DNA from: an uncultured Anaerolineae bacterium
GTDB taxonomy: Bacteria; Chloroflexota; Anaerolineae; Anaerolineales; Villigracilaceae
Direction: 5' to 3'
Assembly: GCA_903822545.1 (NCBI GenBank)
Contig: CAIJPN010000173.1
Location: 1-44,725 of the forward strand
Length of the DNA stretch: 44,725 nt
Shown here: one piece after another, positions 32,555 to 40,718 of the stretch
How the letters are laid out: the number at the start of each line of letters is the position of its first letter
How positions within the stretch are numbered: position 1 is the first letter of the stretch
Notes under the pieces: model-generated
Seen by the model: the letters and a program-made list of their open reading frames with translations, nothing else
Told to the model about the DNA's origin: nothing
The model's database searches: none
Made by a program: the position numbers and the translations under genes

Positions 32555-34321
32555 ATGAAACCCTTCAAACTAATCTTTCATTATGCCCGCAACTATACCT
32601 TTGTCCTAACCGTCACCGCCCTGAGCATGCTGGCGCTGGTGGGTGTGCAACTGCTTATCCCGTGGATCGTTAGGACGCTGGTGGCGGCAGTTACTGCGCC
32701 AGGCGCGACGCTGGCGGCCATGGGATTGGTCACGCAACTAACCGTTATCGTGCTGGTAGTTTACATTGCACGCGCCGGGCTGCAATTCCTGCGCTCATAC
32801 CTGGCACACGTGGCCGGGTGGGGCGTGGTGGCCGATGTGCGCAAGTACATTTATGAACACATGCAGCGCCTGTCATTGCGTTTTTACGAAGACAAACAGG
32901 TCGGGCAGCTCATGTCTAACGTGGTCAACGATACCGACCTGTTTGAGCAATTAATCTCACATGCCGTGCCAGATGTGGTGGTTAACGTCATCACATTTGT
33001 GGCCGTTACCGCTGTCTTGCTCGGCCTGAACTGGCAACTAACCCTGTTGAGCACCATTCCCATCCCACTGGTGCTGGTTTCGCTGCGGATTTACGCTAAA
33101 TTTGTGCGCCCGGCTTTTCGCCAGCGCCAGAAAGACCTGGGCGATTTGAATGCCACGCTCAACGATAACCTGTCGGGTATTCGTGAGATCAAGGCCTTTA
33201 CACGTGAAGGTGACGAAGCCCGCCGCATTCACCAGCGCATCGACAATTACCGCCAATCGCTGTTGAACGCGCTCAAGCTGATGGCAACCTTCCAGCCGTT
33301 TGTGGAATTTACCTCGTCGCTGGGGATGTTGATTGTGATTTACTTTGGCGGACAGTTGGCCCTGCAAGGAATCCTGCCGGTGGCTGACCTTGTGGCTTTT
33401 TTCCTGTACCTGGAGATGTTCTACACCCCGGTGCGCAACCTGAGCGGCGCCTGGGAGTCAGTCCAAAGCTCCCTGGCCGGTGCCGACCGGGTTGCGGATT
33501 TAATGGCAGAAGGTGAAGAGCCGCACAATGCCCCGGGAGCGCTGGCAATTTCTGGCCGGGTAAAGGGTGACATCCGTTTTGAAAAGGTTAGCTTTGAATA
33601 TGTGCCCGGTGTTCCGGTGCTGGAAGACATTTCCCTTGAAATCCGGGCGCAGAGTGTGGTGGCACTGGTCGGCCCAACGGGGGTTGGCAAATCGACGCTG
33701 GTCAGCCTGATCCCGCGTTTTTACGATGCCAGTGCGGGCAAAATCTTGCTGGATGGCCGCCCGTTGCAGGAGTATATGCTCCACAGCCTGCGCCACCAGA
33801 TCAGCATTGTGTTGCAAGATGTCTTCCTGTTTTATGGCACGGTGCGCGAGAATATCCTGTTTGGCCGCCCCGATGCCAGCGAGGCTGACCTGTACGCGGC
33901 GGCGAAGATGGCGAATGCGCACCAGTTCATCATGGAACTGCCAGATGGCTATGACACGTTGATCGGCGAGCGCGGGGTCAAGCTTTCGGGTGGGCAAAAA
34001 CAGCGTATTTCGATTGCGCGGGCGCTGCTGAAAGATGCGCCCATCCTGATTTTGGATGAAGCCACCTCGTCGGTGGATACTGAGACCGAGTTGCTGATCC
34101 AGCAGGCGCTAGAGCGGCTGATGAAGGGTCGCACAACGATCATTATTGCCCACCGCCTTTCCACCATTCGCAATGCCGATAAGATCGTGGTGCTGGAAGA
34201 GAAATCCATCCGCGAGATGGGCACGCATGAGGAGTTGATGCGCCATCAAGACGGTCTGTATCGCAAGCTGAACACCATCCAGCGCCAGTTGGAGCCGGTG
34301 ATTACCGCCAGCTTGAATTAA
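32555..34321 (+). CDS. ABC exporter, fused membrane and ATPase domains (MsbA/BmrA-like half-transporter)
   Basis: 588 residues from the ATG at 32555; upstream in-frame extensions overlap the regulator gene. Six membrane segments fill residues 1-310, including the coupling region YEHMQRLSLRFYEDKQVGQL. The ATPase domain carries Walker A GPTGVGKST (about 373-381), signature LSGGQKQR, Walker B ILILDEATSSVD and the H-loop IIIAHRLST, all canonical, so a homodimer is expected. The substrate is unknown; location after an iron regulator allows a siderophore or metal link but does not show it. Confidence 0.93.
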   Translation: MKPFKLIFHYARNYTFVLTVTALSMLALVGVQLLIPWIVRTLVAAVTAPGATLAAMGLVTQLTVIVLVVYIARAGLQFLRSYLAHVAGWGVVADVRKYIYEHMQRLSLRFYEDKQVGQLMSNVVNDTDLFEQLISHAVPDVVVNVITFVAVTAVLLGLNWQLTLLSTIPIPLVLVSLRIYAKFVRPAFRQRQKDLGDLNATLNDNLSGIREIKAFTREGDEARRIHQRIDNYRQSLLNALKLMATFQPFVEFTSSLGMLIVIYFGGQLALQGILPVADLVAFFLYLEMFYTPVRNLSGAWESVQSSLAGADRVADLMAEGEEPHNAPGALAISGRVKGDIRFEKVSFEYVPGVPVLEDISLEIRAQSVVALVGPTGVGKSTLVSLIPRFYDASAGKILLDGRPLQEYMLHSLRHQISIVLQDVFLFYGTVRENILFGRPDASEADLYAAAKMANAHQFIMELPDGYDTLIGERGVKLSGGQKQRISIARALLKDAPILILDEATSSVDTETELLIQQALERLMKGRTTIIIAHRLSTIRNADKIVVLEEKSIREMGTHEELMRHQDGLYRKLNTIQRQLEPVITASLN

Positions 34322-34383
34322 GCGCCGTATGGCCGGTTCCTGAGATTGCTATTGCAAATGTTAAAAATGTTTGTTCAAAACGG

Positions 34384-34411
34384 TTGAAATCTGCTGGTTT
34401 TACTCTAAAAT
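34384..34411 (+). promoter_or_regulatory. Predicted promoter of the histidine kinase / REC-GlgC operon
   Basis: TTGAAA (34384-34389), 16-base spacer, TAAAAT (34406-34411), 45 bases before the kinase start. Confidence 0.6.
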
Positions 34412-34456
34412 TTAACTATGTGATTTGTTATGATTTTATAAGGTTTGGAGGCTTAG

Positions 34457-36880
34457 ATGGAAGCCAGCAGCGATTACCAGACTCTCATTCGCGCGGCCCT
34501 GGATGGGTTCTGGATGTTGGATGACCAGGCGCGCTTCCTGGATGTGAATGATGCTTATTGTGAAATGATCGGTTATTCACGCCAGGAATTGTTGAACATG
34601 AGCATTGCGGATGTGGAGGCTACCGAAACACCTTCTGATGTTGCCCGGCACATTCAAGATTTGCAGGCCAGGGGGAGTGGGCGTTTTGAAACCAGTCATC
34701 GCACCCGGGATGGACGAACAGTATATTTGGAAGTCAGCGCCCATTGTGATATTGCCAAAAATCGCATCTTTGTTTTTTTGCGTGATATAACCGCGCGTAA
34801 GGCCGCCGATAAGATCTTGCATCAGCGTACCCATGAACTGAGCGAGCGTGTTAAAGAGTTGCGCTGCCTGTTGGATTTATCCACCCTGATGGAACGGGAC
34901 GATCTAACCACCGATGAAGTATTGCGCCAGGCCGTGGAATTGCTCCCGCCTGCCTGGCAATATCCTGACCTGGCGGCTGCCCAACTGATCCTGCCCCAAC
35001 ATTGTTATGCCACGGCCAATTACAGGCCGTCACCCATCAGCATGGTTTCCAACATCGATATGGCCGGGGTTGCCCTGGGCCAGATCAGCCTGGTTTACCT
35101 CGAACCCCCGCCAGGCTCAGATGCTTCCCCTTTCTTGCCCGAAGAGCGCCTCCTGCTGGATGCAGTGGGGCAACGCCTGGCGGGTTTCATCCAGCGCCAG
35201 CGTGCCGAAAAAGCACTGATGCTGCGCGAAATGAGCCTCAATTCACTGCTGGATTTGAGCCAGCGCGCCTCCACGCTGCGCGAGCGCGACATCATCCAAC
35301 TGGCGCTGGAAGAAGTGGAGCGCCTGACCTCCAGCAATATCGGCTACCTGCACTTTGTCAACCCCGACCAGAGCAGTATCCACCTCTTCACCTGGTCGCA
35401 GAACACCCTGCGGAATTGTACAGTGGCACACGATTCACATTATCCCATCACACAGGCCGGGGTTTGGGCTGATTCAGCGCGTTTGAAACGCCCGGTGCTG
35501 CATAACGACTACCAGAACGCACCCGATAAAAAGGGCTATCCCGAAGGCCATGCCCATCTCGTCCGCCATTTGAGTGTACCCGTTGTGGAAGCTGGCGCAG
35601 TGCGGCTGATTATGGGGGTGGGCAACAAACTTTCTGATTATGACGATGCCGACATCCGCCAGGTGATGCTCACCGCTGAAAATCTGTGGCGCATCTTGCG
35701 GCGCAAGCGCGCCGAAGATGAAGCCCGGCGCGAAGCGGAGCGCGTAGCCACACTCGCGCGTGTCGCCGCGCGCCTCAATGCCAATCTTGACCTGCCGGCT
35801 GTGCTAAAAACTGTCTGCGAAGAAGCTGCGAACGCCCTGGGATTCCCGGCTGCCAGCGTTTGCTTGCAAAATGGCAGCAGTTCCAGCCCGTTTTGCCATA
35901 CTACATCCATCTCTACACAACCTGTTGTAAACCAGGCAGAATTCCAGGGTGAACTGCTCGAGTTAATGGGCACCGGTGAGTGGGACGACGGCATCTTTGT
36001 CCTGCCGCCCGAAGCTCCGCGCCGTTGGGTTGGGTCACTGATTGCAGCTCGTTTAGCGCATGCTGACCAGAACTTGGGCGTGCTGGCAGTTTATACCTTT
36101 GGCTCATCGCATACCTGGATGGGAGATGACCTGGCCCTGTTGCGTGGGCTGGCAAACCAGGCCGCCCAGGCCATTATCAACGCGCGTTTGTTTACCGAAG
36201 TCTCCATCAGCCAGGAAAAACTACAAATCTTGTCGCGCCGGTTGGTGGAAGTGCAGGAAGCCGAACGCCGCCACATTGCCCGGGAACTGCATGACGAGGT
36301 CGGGCAGGTGCTTACAGCCGTCAAAATCAACCTGCAAACCCTGCGGCGTCACCAGGCATTTACCAACTACGCTCCGCGCCTGGATGAAAACATCGACAGT
36401 GTCCAGCGCGCCCTCGATCAAGTGCGCAGCCTTTCGCTTGACCTGCGCCCATCCATCCTCGACGATCTGGGGTTGAGCGCTGCCCTGGAATGGTATACCC
36501 AGCGCCTGGCCCAGGTGGCCGGTCTTAAACCAAGCCTCAACTTGCCCGAAAACGCCCCACGCTGGCAGCCAGAAATCGAGATTACCTGTTTCCGGGTTGC
36601 CCAGGAAGCCCTGACCAACATTTTGCGCCATGCCAAAGCCCGCCGCATCTGGGTCGATTTACAACACACCCCGGTTGAATTGCGCCTGATCGTTCGAGAT
36701 GATGGCCAGGGATTCGAGCCTTTCAATGCGCGTATGCGTGCTACCCAATCTGGAACCAGCGTCGGCCTGTTGAGTATGGCAGAGCGGGTAGCGCTGGCGG
36801 GTGGGCATCTGGAGATTGAGTCCTCGCCCGGAAACGGCACCAGCATCCAGGTTGTCTTCAACACACCCGTAGCGCAATAA
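34457..36880 (+). CDS. Cytoplasmic PAS-GAF sensor histidine kinase (HisKA_3, NarL/DegS type)
   Basis: 807 residues with no membrane segment, so it senses an internal signal. Order of domains: PAS (about 5-120, LIRAALDGFWMLDDQARFLDVNDAYCEM); a GAF-like region (about 145-255); a second GAF (about 265-415, IGYLHFVNPDQSSIHLFTWS); a third GAF (about 435-580); then the HisKA_3 dimerisation helices with phospho-acceptor His612 in ARELHDEVGQVL; and a HATPase domain (CFRVAQEALTNILRHAKA N-box, DDGQGFEP G1-box, GLLSMAERVALAGG, SSPGNGTSI). GGAGG precedes the ATG. Kinases of this type normally phosphorylate NarL-like regulators. The next gene, 38 bases on, begins with exactly such a receiver but joined to GlgC, and is the likely partner. 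Confidence 0.93.
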   Translation: MEASSDYQTLIRAALDGFWMLDDQARFLDVNDAYCEMIGYSRQELLNMSIADVEATETPSDVARHIQDLQARGSGRFETSHRTRDGRTVYLEVSAHCDIAKNRIFVFLRDITARKAADKILHQRTHELSERVKELRCLLDLSTLMERDDLTTDEVLRQAVELLPPAWQYPDLAAAQLILPQHCYATANYRPSPISMVSNIDMAGVALGQISLVYLEPPPGSDASPFLPEERLLLDAVGQRLAGFIQRQRAEKALMLREMSLNSLLDLSQRASTLRERDIIQLALEEVERLTSSNIGYLHFVNPDQSSIHLFTWSQNTLRNCTVAHDSHYPITQAGVWADSARLKRPVLHNDYQNAPDKKGYPEGHAHLVRHLSVPVVEAGAVRLIMGVGNKLSDYDDADIRQVMLTAENLWRILRRKRAEDEARREAERVATLARVAARLNANLDLPAVLKTVCEEAANALGFPAASVCLQNGSSSSPFCHTTSISTQPVVNQAEFQGELLELMGTGEWDDGIFVLPPEAPRRWVGSLIAARLAHADQNLGVLAVYTFGSSHTWMGDDLALLRGLANQAAQAIINARLFTEVSISQEKLQILSRRLVEVQEAERRHIARELHDEVGQVLTAVKINLQTLRRHQAFTNYAPRLDENIDSVQRALDQVRSLSLDLRPSILDDLGLSAALEWYTQRLAQVAGLKPSLNLPENAPRWQPEIEITCFRVAQEALTNILRHAKARRIWVDLQHTPVELRLIVRDDGQGFEPFNARMRATQSGTSVGLLSMAERVALAGGHLEIESSPGNGTSIQVVFNTPVAQ

Positions 36881-36918
36881 AAAATCACGCTAACAGGCAC
36901 CAGTGAACGAGGTGAGCT

Positions 36919-38625
36919 ATGCCAGCACGTATCCTTCTTGTAGATGACAGCCTCCACTTTATCGAATCAGCCGAACGCTTTTTATCAGAAGAATTGGGCG
37001 TCAATGTGGTGGGTAGTGCGCTTTCGGGGATCGAGGCGATTGATCAGGTGATGCGCCTGCGCCCAGACCTGGTGCTCATGGATGTTGCCATGCCGGGAAT
37101 GGATGGGCTGGAGGCCACCCACAAAATCAAAGCCATGCCCAATGCGCCCCTGGTCATCATCCTGACGTTGTACGACACCCCCAAATATCGCGAAGCTGCC
37201 CACCAGGCCGGGGCCGATGGATTCATCCCCAAAGCTGATTTTGGCGAGCAACTCCTGCCACTGATTTACTCCCTGCTGCCCAAACTGGCCTATCCAGAAC
37301 AGGCGCTGCCGCCCCTGATATCGAAATTACATACCCGTCCCCTGGGAGATTTCCCCAGACCGGTTTCTAACCACCAAAATGTGTGGATGTCTTCCCTCCA
37401 GACCCGCGCCGTCATCCTGGCCGGTGGAGAGGGTGCCCGGCTGGGGGTTTTAACCGCGCGCCGGGCCAAACCCGCTGTACCATTTGCTGGAAAATACCGC
37501 ATCATCGACTTTGCCCTCTCCAACTGCGTCAATTCTGGGCTGTTTGATGTGGTGTTATTGACCCAATACCGTCCGCACTCACTCAACGAACATATCGGCG
37601 TGGGCCGTCCCTGGGACCTGGATCGCAGCTTTACCGGTGGGGTGCGCCTGCTGCACCCCTACAAAGACCGCTCCAGCACCGATTGGTATTCGGGTACTGC
37701 CGATGCCGTTTTGCAAAACCTGAGCTTTATCAAAGACGAACGCCCCGACCTGGTGCTGATTCTGGCGGGTGATCACATCTACCAGATGAATTACGGGCCG
37801 ATGCTGGCTTTTCACGTGGAGCACGAAGCTGATGTGACCGTTGCGACCATCGTCGTCAAGCCAGAAGAAGCTTCACGCTTCGGGATATTGGGCATCAATG
37901 AAGCTGATCGCCGCGTGTTGACCTTCACCGAAAAACCTGAGGTACCATCCGGAACGCTGGCATCCATGGGTATCTATGTTTTTAACCTGAAAACGCTTGA
38001 AAAATACCTGCATGATGACCATAACCAGCCAAAATCAACCCATGATTTTGGCAGAGATATTTTGCCCCAACTGGTGCAGACCGGTCAGCGTGTTTTTGCC
38101 TACCCATATAAAGGCTATTGGATGGATGTCGGCACAACGGATTCTTACTGGCGCGCACACATGGATTTGCTGCGCCAGCCTCCTGCTTTGAATTTGAATG
38201 AACGCTCGTGGATTATCCATACTCGTTCGGAAGAACGCCCGCCCATGTTTATTGACAGCGGGGCGCTGGCCCAATCTTGCCTGATTACAGATGGAGTGGT
38301 GATCGAGTCGGGAGCGGTGGTGGAAAATTCAGTGCTGGCTCCAGGTGTGTATATTGGCCCCAATGCGGTTGTGCGTGAATCAATCTTGTTTACCGACAGT
38401 CGCATAGAAGCGGGCGCGCGCATCGAACGTGCCATTATCGACAAAAATGTGATCGTTGGCCAAAATGCCAGGATTGGCGCGATCGATGATTCAGATGGGA
38501 AGCCTGGCGTCACTACTATTGGCAAAAATGTCCAAATAGCGGCGGGGCTCAAGGTTGGGCGCGGCATTTCCATCAGCCCCGATGTTTACCTTGAGCCAGA
38601 GCCACTACTGTGGCCCTCGCAATAA
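36919..38625 (+). CDS. glgC: Response-regulator receiver domain fused to glucose-1-phosphate adenylyltransferase (REC-GlgC)
   Basis: One open frame of 568 residues. Residues 1-122 are a NarL-type receiver with all phosphorylation residues: acidic Asp9/Asp10, phospho-acceptor Asp55 ([13 protein letters not shown]), Thr83 and Lys105 (FIPKAD). After a ~38-residue linker, residues 162-568 are a full-length ADP-glucose pyrophosphorylase: [32 protein letters not shown] (Lys184 matches E. coli activator-site Lys39), GDHIY with Asp285 (catalytic Asp142 in E. coli), FTEKP with Lys339 (glucose-1-phosphate-binding Lys195), and a C-terminal left-handed beta-helix ([18 protein letters not shown]). GlgC makes ADP-glucose for glycogen. 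The DNA-binding output usual after such a receiver is absent. An internal ATG at 37387 could also start a free GlgC, but has no clear ribosome site. Phosphorylation-controlled glycogen synthesis is inferred. Confidence 0.93.
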   Translation: MPARILLVDDSLHFIESAERFLSEELGVNVVGSALSGIEAIDQVMRLRPDLVLMDVAMPGMDGLEATHKIKAMPNAPLVIILTLYDTPKYREAAHQAGADGFIPKADFGEQLLPLIYSLLPKLAYPEQALPPLISKLHTRPLGDFPRPVSNHQNVWMSSLQTRAVILAGGEGARLGVLTARRAKPAVPFAGKYRIIDFALSNCVNSGLFDVVLLTQYRPHSLNEHIGVGRPWDLDRSFTGGVRLLHPYKDRSSTDWYSGTADAVLQNLSFIKDERPDLVLILAGDHIYQMNYGPMLAFHVEHEADVTVATIVVKPEEASRFGILGINEADRRVLTFTEKPEVPSGTLASMGIYVFNLKTLEKYLHDDHNQPKSTHDFGRDILPQLVQTGQRVFAYPYKGYWMDVGTTDSYWRAHMDLLRQPPALNLNERSWIIHTRSEERPPMFIDSGALAQSCLITDGVVIESGAVVENSVLAPGVYIGPNAVVRESILFTDSRIEAGARIERAIIDKNVIVGQNARIGAIDDSDGKPGVTTIGKNVQIAAGLKVGRGISISPDVYLEPEPLLWPSQ

Positions 38626-38667
38626 ACGCAGCTTGCCGGGAATTCCCATCCGATGTGGGGGCTGGTC

Positions 38668-38676
38668 TGGTACAAT
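38668..38676 (+). promoter_or_regulatory. Possible extended -10 promoter of the FAD oxidoreductase gene
   Basis: TG, one base, TACAAT (38671-38676). The -35 region is poor. Confidence 0.35.
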
Positions 38677-38790
38677 TTCTTAAACCAGGATCCAGCCTGG
38701 GCCAGGCACGAACACGGCTCTTGGAAATGTGGCGCGCACCGGCAACCGGCATCCTGATCCAATACACAAAGTCACGCAGGAGCAACCAAA

Positions 38791-39957
38791 ATGTCCAACA
38801 CAGCAGATGTCATTATTATTGGCGGTGGGGTGCAGGGCGCGAGCCTGGCGTTCCACCTTTCCAGGCGCGGGACGAAAGTCATTGTGCTTGAGAAGCAGTT
38901 TGTCGCGGCGGGGGCTACGGGACGCTCGAGCGGCCTGGTGCGAATGCACTATGATACCGAGGTCGATTCACGCTTTGCCTGGGTGTCTTTCCAGTATTTT
39001 CGCAACTGGAAGGAACTGGTAGGCGGGAATACGAACTGTGGTTTCACCCGCACAGGGTTCTTACAGATTGTGGGATCCAAGCATGTCGAGGCCTTGAAAG
39101 TTAACGTCAAGATGCACCAGCAAATTGGGATACCCTCGCTGGTGGTGACGGCGGATGATGTTAAGCGCATTTGTCCACATCTTGCCACGGACGATATTGA
39201 AGTGGCAGCTTATGAGCCGGAATCGGGCTATGCCATGCCGAGCGATACTGCCGCGGCGCTGATGACGGTGGCGCGTGAGAATGGAACCCGTCTGGTGCAG
39301 GATTGCACCGTAACCGGTATCCAGGTGACGGGTGGCAAGGTCACGGGCGTGGAAACTTCTCAGGGGCTGTTTTCTGCCCCGGTGGTAGTCAATGCCGCGG
39401 GGCCGTGGGCCAATTCCATCAATAAGATGGTGGGTTTTGACCTGCCTTTGACCACCTGGCGGCACGACACGATGTTTGTGGTGCGCCCACCCGAAGTGGG
39501 GCCATCTCATCCGGCGGTGATCGATTTTGGGCATGAGATGTATTTCCGCCCGGAAGGCCCGCTGACGCTGGTTGGCCTGGAAGATGGCAACCCGCTGGGC
39601 GAATCGCCCGATACCGATACTGACCACGCCCAAAAAGGATTTGTGGAACGCGCCATCGACCGAATTTGCCTGCGTATGCCGGTGATGGAAAAAGGCGCCC
39701 TGCACAGCGCCCACGGCGGCTATGATGGGATTACACCTGACCAGCACCCGGTGCTTGGCGCGGCTGGCCCAGACGGTTTCTACCTGGATTGTGGTCACAG
39801 TGGCACTGGTTTCAAGACGGCTCCCGCGGTAGGGCTGTGCATGTCTGAGTTGATCCTGGATGGCGCTTCTAAAACGGTGAATATTTCGTCACTGACGCCC
39901 ATGCGCTTTGCCGATGGGCGGCCCATCAAAGGCAACTACGAGAATATCTGGCGCTAA
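38791..39957 (+). CDS. FAD-dependent oxidoreductase of the DAO / sarcosine oxidase beta-like family
   Basis: 388 residues with a CAGGAG site upstream. The N-terminal ADP-binding motif is VIIIGGGVQGASLAFHLSRRG with the Glu of VIVLEKQ at the end of strand 2. GATGRSSGLVRMHYD is typical of the sarcosine/dimethylglycine oxidase group, and the C-terminal FAD motif is GPDGFYLDCGHSGTGFKTAP. Family members oxidise N-methyl or secondary amino acids, or glycerol-3-phosphate-like substrates. No alpha subunit or folate-binding partner is next to it, so the substrate is open. It probably has its own promoter and is not part of the kinase/GlgC unit. Confidence 0.9.
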   Translation: MSNTADVIIIGGGVQGASLAFHLSRRGTKVIVLEKQFVAAGATGRSSGLVRMHYDTEVDSRFAWVSFQYFRNWKELVGGNTNCGFTRTGFLQIVGSKHVEALKVNVKMHQQIGIPSLVVTADDVKRICPHLATDDIEVAAYEPESGYAMPSDTAAALMTVARENGTRLVQDCTVTGIQVTGGKVTGVETSQGLFSAPVVVNAAGPWANSINKMVGFDLPLTTWRHDTMFVVRPPEVGPSHPAVIDFGHEMYFRPEGPLTLVGLEDGNPLGESPDTDTDHAQKGFVERAIDRICLRMPVMEKGALHSAHGGYDGITPDQHPVLGAAGPDGFYLDCGHSGTGFKTAPAVGLCMSELILDGASKTVNISSLTPMRFADGRPIKGNYENIWR

Positions 39958-40039
39958 AACAGCCAAAATGCTGTAAGTTTGGGCCTTTTGCCTGTAAAAA
40001 TTTACAAAAAAATCTGGCGCATCCACTTTGAGTTGCGAT

Positions 40040-40067
40040 ATACTAGACTGACCGGTCAGTCTAGTAT
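40040..40067. promoter_or_regulatory. Perfect 28-bp palindromic operator upstream of the third TetR gene
   Basis: Positions 40040-40053 and 40054-40067 are exact reverse complements (core GACCGGTC). It lies 15 bases before the start codon and overlaps a TATACT -10-like box (40039-40044), so binding would block the gene's own promoter. Confidence 0.8.
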
Positions 40068-40082
40068 TATTTTAAGGCCAAT

Positions 40083-40694
40083 ATGGAAGAAAAACCCGCA
40101 CCCACCCGCGAACGCATCCTGGATGCCGCCATCGAAGTTTTTTCCACAAAAGGGTATCACAACACCCGCATGGATGACATCGTTGACGCCGCGCACTCCT
40201 CGAAAGGCTCCATTTACTTTCACTTTCCCAGCAAAGAAGATATTTTCTTCGGGCTGGTGGATAAATTCGCGTCGCTGCTCGAAAAGCGCCTGCAAAACGT
40301 CATCGAAACCGAAAGCAGCGGCATTGCGCGTGTCCAAAAAGCGCTGACGGTCTGTGTGGAGACCTTTGGAAATTACCAATCGCTCGCCAAGATTTTCCTG
40401 ATCCAGGCGGTGGGGCTGGGGCAGGCCTTCGAGCTTAAGCGCGAAGAAACCAAAGAGCGTTTCGCGCTCATCATCCAGAAGCAGATCGAGCAGGCCATCG
40501 CCGAAGGCGAAATCCCGCCGCTGGACGCGGAAACCGCCGCTCATGTTTGGATGGGCGCGCTGTACGATGTCGTCATCCGCTGGGTCACCACCGGCCAGCC
40601 CACCCCCGAACGCATGCTGCCCACCCTGCAAACGATGCTTTTGAGAAGTATCGGGGTGGGGGAAGAAAAAATAAAAGAAGTAACGCGACATTAA
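40083..40694 (+). CDS. TetR/AcrR family transcriptional regulator
   Basis: 203 residues. The helix-turn-helix domain is canonical (TRERILDAAIEVFSTKGYHN, MDDIVDAAHSSKGSIYFHF, PSKEDIFFGLVD). The C-terminal half has a conserved-looking helix pair (SLAKIFLIQAVGLGQAFE). The start is fixed by the operator just upstream; there is no strong Shine-Dalgarno. It is followed after 24 bases by menF on the same strand, so it probably lies in one transcript with the menaquinone genes and could tie their expression to its ligand. The stop codon is inside a second long palindrome. Confidence 0.92.
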   Translation: MEEKPAPTRERILDAAIEVFSTKGYHNTRMDDIVDAAHSSKGSIYFHFPSKEDIFFGLVDKFASLLEKRLQNVIETESSGIARVQKALTVCVETFGNYQSLAKIFLIQAVGLGQAFELKREETKERFALIIQKQIEQAIAEGEIPPLDAETAAHVWMGALYDVVIRWVTTGQPTPERMLPTLQTMLLRSIGVGEEKIKEVTRH

Positions 40695-40705
40695 TGTCGC
40701 GTTAC
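40680..40705. repeat. Perfect 26-bp palindrome spanning the tetR stop codon upstream of menF
   Basis: Positions 40680-40692 and 40693-40705 are exact reverse complements (core CGACATTAATGTCG). It covers the TAA of the TetR gene and ends three bases before the menF ribosome site (GGGAG at 40708-40712). No T run follows. It could be an operator, an RNA hairpin acting on menF translation, or a REP-like repeat. Confidence 0.75.
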
Positions 40706-40718
40706 AACGGGAGACAAA

